Part shown: positions 6,167 through 9,500 of the stretch, one piece after another | How the letters are laid out: the number at the start of each line of letters is the position of its first letter | Numbering within the stretch: position 1 is the first letter of the stretch | NCBI GenBank assembly: GCA_048173955.1 | Contig: DBEYOB010000112.1 | Coordinates: forward strand, 1-9,500 | DNA length: 9,500 bases | Origin: CAZUFB01 sp048173955 | Lineage (GTDB): Bacteria > Actinomycetota > Coriobacteriia > Coriobacteriales > UMGS124 | Direction of reading: 5' to 3' | Made by a program: the position numbers and the translations under genes | Notes under the pieces: model-generated | The model's database searches: none | Told to the model about the DNA's origin: nothing | Seen by the model: only the letters and a program-made list of their open reading frames with translations

Positions 6167-7569
6167 TGGCCTCCCCGGATAAGCGCGCCCGGAGGGGGAC
6201 CGCATCGGGACGGGAGGCCGCATCGGGCGGGGCGGAGGGGCGGGCCCTCGGACCGAAGGCCCCCGGGGCCGTCTCCCCATCCCCCGCGGGCGCGCCCGCG
6301 CCTTCCGACGCGCCGGGGGCGACCGGAGCGCCTGGAGCCGTCAAACCCAAGCCGAGGTGGCTCCTCTACCTGGGCGCCGTCGGCCCCGGCATGGTGGCGG
6401 CGATGGCGGGCAACGACGCCGGCGGCATCGCGACCTATTCGAGCGTCGGCGCGCTCTACGGCTACAAGATGCTGTGGATGATCCCGCTCATGGCGCTGCT
6501 GCTCATCGTGGTGCAGGAGTCGGCCGCGCGCATGGGCCTCGTCACGCAGAAGGGATTCTCGTCGCTCATCCGCGAGCGCTTCGGCATCCGCCTCACCGCG
6601 CTGGCGATGGGGGCGCTGCTCGTCTCGAACACGGCGGTCACACTGTCCGAGTTCGCCGGCATCGCGAGCGGCATGGCGCTGTTCGGTATCCCGTCGTTCG
6701 TGTCGGTGCCGCTGGCGGGCCTCGTGGTGTGGCTGCTGTGCACGAGCGGCAGCTACAAGCGGGTCGAGAAGGTCCTGCTCGCCGTGTCGTGCGTGTTTCT
6801 CACCTACGTGGTCGCCGCGTTCCTCGCCGGCCCCGACTGGGGGAGCGCCCTGGCGGGCACCTTCGTGCCGCAGGTCGTGGGGGATGCGCGGTTCTTCTCG
6901 CTGCTCATCGCCACCATCGGCACGACCATCGCGCCGTGGATGATCTTTTTGGCCCAGAACAACGTCGTCGACCGGGGCGCCGGCGTCGAAAGCCTGCCGC
7001 TACAGCGCGCCGACAGCGTGTCGGGGTCGCTCGTGGCCTGCCTCATCGCCTGGTTCATCATCGTCACCACCGGCACGGTGCTCTTCCCCAACGGCGTCGC
7101 CGTCGAGTCGGCCGAGGACGCCGCGCGCGCCTTGGCCCCCATCGCCGGCCCCTATGCGGAGAAGCTGTTCGCGGCGGGCCTCGTCGCGGCGTCGTTCCTC
7201 GCCGCCTGCGTGCTGCCGGGCGTCACCTCGAGCGCCATATGCGAGGCCTTCGGCTGGGAGCGCGGGGCCGACCGCACCTGGGCCGAGGCGCCCGCCTACA
7301 AGGGCATCATCACCGGCATCCTGGTGCTCAGCTGCCTCATCGTGATCGTCCCCAACGTGAACCTGTTCGGCATCATGACGGCGTCGCAGGTCATCAGCGG
7401 CGTGCTGCTGCCCGTCCTGCTCGTGTTCCTCGTGCTCATCATCAACGACAAGCACACGATGGGGAAGCACGTGAACTCGAAGCTGTGGAACGTGCTGACC
7501 TGGGGCACCATCGGCCTGGTCGCCGTGCTCACCGTGGTGATGTTCGCCATGCAGGCGCTCGGGGTGTAG
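6166..7569 (+). CDS. NRAMP-related transporter of the NRMT (Mg2+) type
   Basis: 467 residues of SLC11/NRAMP fold, hydrophobic from about 66 to the C-terminus with 11 or so helices. The metal-site motifs differ from classical MntH: in TM1 the DPGN motif reads DAGG (84-87) and in TM6 the AxxMPHN motif reads TTIAPWM (253-259), so the coordinating Asn and Met are Gly87 and Ala256, and the proton-path His is replaced (Trp258/Met259). Loss of the Met and opening of the site are the published hallmarks of NRMTs, shown for an Eggerthella lenta protein to carry Mg2+ (and Mn2+) without clear proton coupling; attribution here rests on these motifs. Residues 1-62 are Pro/Ala/Gly-rich and probably disordered. 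The start overlaps the upstream stop by 1 nt (TGATG), and no other start lies in frame before the first helix. Confidence 0.88.
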   Translation: MASPDKRARRGTASGREAASGGAEGRALGPKAPGAVSPSPAGAPAPSDAPGATGAPGAVKPKPRWLLYLGAVGPGMVAAMAGNDAGGIATYSSVGALYGYKMLWMIPLMALLLIVVQESAARMGLVTQKGFSSLIRERFGIRLTALAMGALLVSNTAVTLSEFAGIASGMALFGIPSFVSVPLAGLVVWLLCTSGSYKRVEKVLLAVSCVFLTYVVAAFLAGPDWGSALAGTFVPQVVGDARFFSLLIATIGTTIAPWMIFLAQNNVVDRGAGVESLPLQRADSVSGSLVACLIAWFIIVTTGTVLFPNGVAVESAEDAARALAPIAGPYAEKLFAAGLVAASFLAACVLPGVTSSAICEAFGWERGADRTWAEAPAYKGIITGILVLSCLIVIVPNVNLFGIMTASQVISGVLLPVLLVFLVLIINDKHTMGKHVNSKLWNVLTWGTIGLVAVLTVVMFAMQALGV

Positions 7570-7570
7570 C

Positions 7571-8332
7571 GTGGGTGCGGCGGACGCAGAGAAGGAGGGC
7601 TCCCCCGACGTCCGGCCCGCCGCTTCGGGCAAGGCGCACCTGAGGGCCCGCATGCGCGCGCTGCGCGACGGGCTGCCCGCCGACGAGCGCCGACGCCAGC
7701 AGACCGCCGTGTGCGGCCGGCTGCTCGACCTGCCCGCGGTGCGCGCCGCCCACACCGTGGCGCTCTACCGCGCGTTCGGCAGCGAGCTCGACGTGCAGGG
7801 CCTGGTCGACGCGCTCGCCGTGCTGCCCGATCGCCCGCGCCTCGTCTTCCCTGTTCCGCTGCGAGACCGGCGCATGGAGTTCGTCCCGGTCGAGCCGGGC
7901 GAGCTGGCCGGCCAGACCGGCGGCGCGCGGCTGCCCGACCGGCAGCCGGAACCCGGTCGCGGAGGGGCTCCCTGCACCGGGGGCGTTCCCGCCGACGGGG
8001 GCGCTCACACGGGAAGAGGCGTTCCCGCGTTTCTGGAGCATCCCGGCCGCGTGCTCGGCTCCCCGCCCGCCGACCGCCCCGCCGTCCCGCCCGCGGAGAT
8101 CGACGTCATGGTCGTCCCCGGGCTCGCATTCGACAAGACGGGAAGGCGGCTCGGCTACGGCGGAGGCTACTACGACGCCTATCTGACGCGCGCGGGGTTC
8201 GGGGCGCTCGCCTGCGGCGTCTGCTTCGAGGGGCAGCTGCTCGGCGAAGGCGCCCTCGCCGAGCTCGAGGGGGCGCACGACCGCAGGGTCGACGCCGTCG
8301 TGACGCCTACGACGAGTATTCGATGTAGGTGA
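7571..8332 (+). CDS. fthC: 5-formyltetrahydrofolate cyclo-ligase (methenyltetrahydrofolate synthetase)
   Basis: 253 residues. The cytosolic enzyme converts 5-formyl-THF plus ATP to 5,10-methenyl-THF, recycling the stored folate form, and uses Mg-ATP. Visible: N-terminal substrate/ATP region with Lys21 and KAHLRARMRALR (21-32), VALYRAFGSELDV (63-75), then the strongly conserved VVPGLAFDKTGRRLGYGGGY (181-200) followed by YD, and the end AHDRRVDAVVT (235-245). The GTG start at 7571, 1 nt after the NRMT stop, is needed to keep Lys21; a shorter ATG start at residue 29 would lose it. A Gly/Pro-rich insertion of about 40 residues (117-157) sits where the family has a short loop, making it longer than the usual 180-200. 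The last 8 residues overlap the convergent deacetylase gene. Placement in a Mg-transport operon may be functional or simple coupling. Confidence 0.9.
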   Translation: MGAADAEKEGSPDVRPAASGKAHLRARMRALRDGLPADERRRQQTAVCGRLLDLPAVRAAHTVALYRAFGSELDVQGLVDALAVLPDRPRLVFPVPLRDRRMEFVPVEPGELAGQTGGARLPDRQPEPGRGGAPCTGGVPADGGAHTGRGVPAFLEHPGRVLGSPPADRPAVPPAEIDVMVVPGLAFDKTGRRLGYGGGYYDAYLTRAGFGALACGVCFEGQLLGEGALAELEGAHDRRVDAVVTPTTSIRCR

Positions 8333-9500
8333 GCGTCGCCGACTCGTCGGGCACGATGGCACCCTCGGGACGGGTCACGGTTCCCGAGTAGACCCACTCG
8401 GGGAACCCGCACGCCTGGAGCATCTCGTTCATCGTCACGAACTGGTAGCCGGCGTTCTGGAACGTCTCGATGATCGTCGGCAGCGCCTGGACGTCCTGGT
8501 CGCGGTTGCCGCCGCCGTCGTGCATGAGGATGACGGCACCGTTGTAGTTGTCGCCCGAAAGCCCGCGCGTGCAGTTGTAGACGATCTGGTCGACGCCGGG
8601 CAGCTCCCAGTCGAGGGAGTCGACCGTCCAGTAGGCGGAATAGGCGATGTCGCCCTGCTGGCGCAGGTAGGTCAGGAAGCCCTCGCCGCGGAACTCGCCG
8701 AACGGCGGGCGCATGACCTGGGTGGCGACGCCGGTGGCGTTGGCGATGACGTCGAAGGTGTCCTGGATCTCGGCGTTGCGCGTGGCGTCGCTCATGCCGG
8801 TCAGCGTGATGTCGTCGTGCGAGTAGGTGTGGCTCGCCATCTGATGACCCTCGTCGACGCAGCGCTTGCACATCGCACGGTACTCGTCGCCCGCCTCGAT
8901 GTTCGAACCCAGGTTGAAGAAGGTCGCCTTGGCGCCGTAGCGCGACAGGATATCGAGGTACTGCGGGGTGTACTCGAGGCTCGGGCCATCGTCGAACGTG
9001 AGCGCGACGAGCAGACGGCCGTCGGTCGGGTTCGTGTGCGCGCGGTCGATGATGAGGTCCTGCGGCTCCTGGGTGACGCCGCGGTCGTAGGTGCGACCCG
9101 ACACCGTGCCCGTCTCGACCGTCGAGACGCCGTTTCTGCCCCACTGCTTCACGTAGCCGACCGTGTTGAGGTACCACTGGTCGCCGGGAATCTGCACGCC
9201 GCAGGGGATCTCGGTGTTCTGCTGCACGACCTCCTCGGTCACGTCGGCGCCGTCGGCGAACTCGAGCACGTCGCCGTCGGAGAGCTTGTAGGTCGCGGGG
9301 TCGACCTGCCCGCCGTTGACGGTGAGGGTGTAGGGGTCGCCCCCGCCCGCCTCGAGGACCTCGACGTTGCCGTTCTCGTCGGGGATGGAGACCAGGTTGC
9401 CCGCCGAGGGGGCGGCGTAGCCGCGCTTGACGAGGTCGGCCGCGGTCGAGCCGCGGGGCGCCTCGCGCGGGGAGCCGTTGACGGTGCAGGCGACGGCGCG
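8307..9500 (-). CDS. Polysaccharide deacetylase (NodB/CE4) with N-terminal beta-grasp-like module (5' end outside window)
   Basis: 397 residues are visible and the frame is open to the window edge, so the start (and any signal peptide) is missing. CE4 enzymes remove N-acetyl groups from GlcNAc polymers such as peptidoglycan, usually outside the membrane, with a metal held by Asp-His-His. All five motifs are present (numbers within the fragment): TFDDGPS (168-174), SHTYSH (223-228), RPPFGEF, DSLDW and LMHDGGG; the domain spans about 163-350. Before it, residues 4-90 hold two VNG-type strands (TVNGSPREAPRGSTAADLV and LTVNGGQVDPATYKLSDGD) resembling ubiquitin-like/DUF348-type beta-grasp repeats that are common in Gram-positive wall proteins. 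A GTG at 9269 could mimic a start but would cut this module. It ends convergently inside the cyclo-ligase gene (26-bp overlap). Substrate not determined; wall modification is the likeliest role. Confidence 0.9.
   Translation of the reverse strand, partial: RAVACTVNGSPREAPRGSTAADLVKRGYAAPSAGNLVSIPDENGNVEVLEAGGGDPYTLTVNGGQVDPATYKLSDGDVLEFADGADVTEEVVQQNTEIPCGVQIPGDQWYLNTVGYVKQWGRNGVSTVETGTVSGRTYDRGVTQEPQDLIIDRAHTNPTDGRLLVALTFDDGPSLEYTPQYLDILSRYGAKATFFNLGSNIEAGDEYRAMCKRCVDEGHQMASHTYSHDDITLTGMSDATRNAEIQDTFDVIANATGVATQVMRPPFGEFRGEGFLTYLRQQGDIAYSAYWTVDSLDWELPGVDQIVYNCTRGLSGDNYNGAVILMHDGGGNRDQDVQALPTIIETFQNAGYQFVTMNEMLQACGFPEWVYSGTVTRPEGAIVPDESATLTYIEYSS

Noticed and set aside
4235..6280. Long minus-strand frame of 681 codons opposite the MgtE-like gene
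   Set aside because: Low-complexity Arg/Gly/Asp/His composition; the plus strand encodes clear MgtE_N and CBS motifs throughout.

Overview
The window is high-GC bacterial DNA (coding DNA roughly two-thirds G+C, strong third-position GC bias) that most resembles the class Coriobacteriia (Actinomycetota: Eggerthella, Gordonibacter, Olsenella and relatives). The main pointers are an NRAMP-related magnesium transporter of the type studied from Eggerthella lenta and GC-rich genes carrying Pro/Ala/Gly-rich extensions. The genus is an inference and was not checked by any search.

Left block (1-2367, minus strand): a DUF454 (YbaN-type) small membrane protein is followed by a CydD-like ABC exporter half (TM domain plus ATPase) whose 3' end runs off the window. 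They probably share a transcript that starts near 2540. The divergent promoter region (2368-2793) holds a 16-bp tandem repeat, an 11-bp direct repeat pair flanking a candidate minus promoter, and an AT-rich 8-bp palindrome. To the right, on the plus strand, is an SRAP-domain (YedK/HMCES) protein whose start is fixed by the catalytic Cys2.

Middle intergenic region (3628-4348, 721 bp, no convincing gene): it carries degenerate ~32-bp repeats and a 187-bp AT-richer imperfect palindrome with 32-bp inverted ends (MITE-like). Inside its left arm is a minus-oriented terminator-like hairpin. A C-rich, G-poor tract, a candidate promoter and a roughly 300-nt leader with strong, mutually exclusive RNA pairings follow.

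Right block (4349-8332, plus strand): a tightly coupled three-gene operon. A PRC-barrel/MgtE_N/CBS protein with a divergent four-helix membrane domain overlaps by 1 nt an NRMT-type (Mg2+-selective) NRAMP transporter. A 5-formyltetrahydrofolate cyclo-ligase begins 1 nt after that. The ion-pathway motifs of MgtE are missing from the first protein while its Mg2+-sensing soluble domains are intact, so I infer a sensor or partner for the NRMT channel, under the control of a structured leader. The cyclo-ligase is a Mg-ATP-dependent folate enzyme. Convergent to it, overlapping by 26 bp, is an NodB/CE4 polysaccharide deacetylase (minus strand) with an N-terminal beta-grasp-like module, running off the right edge.

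The best candidates for something undescribed are the MgtE-like sensor plus NRMT pair with its leader RNA, and the 187-bp palindromic element.
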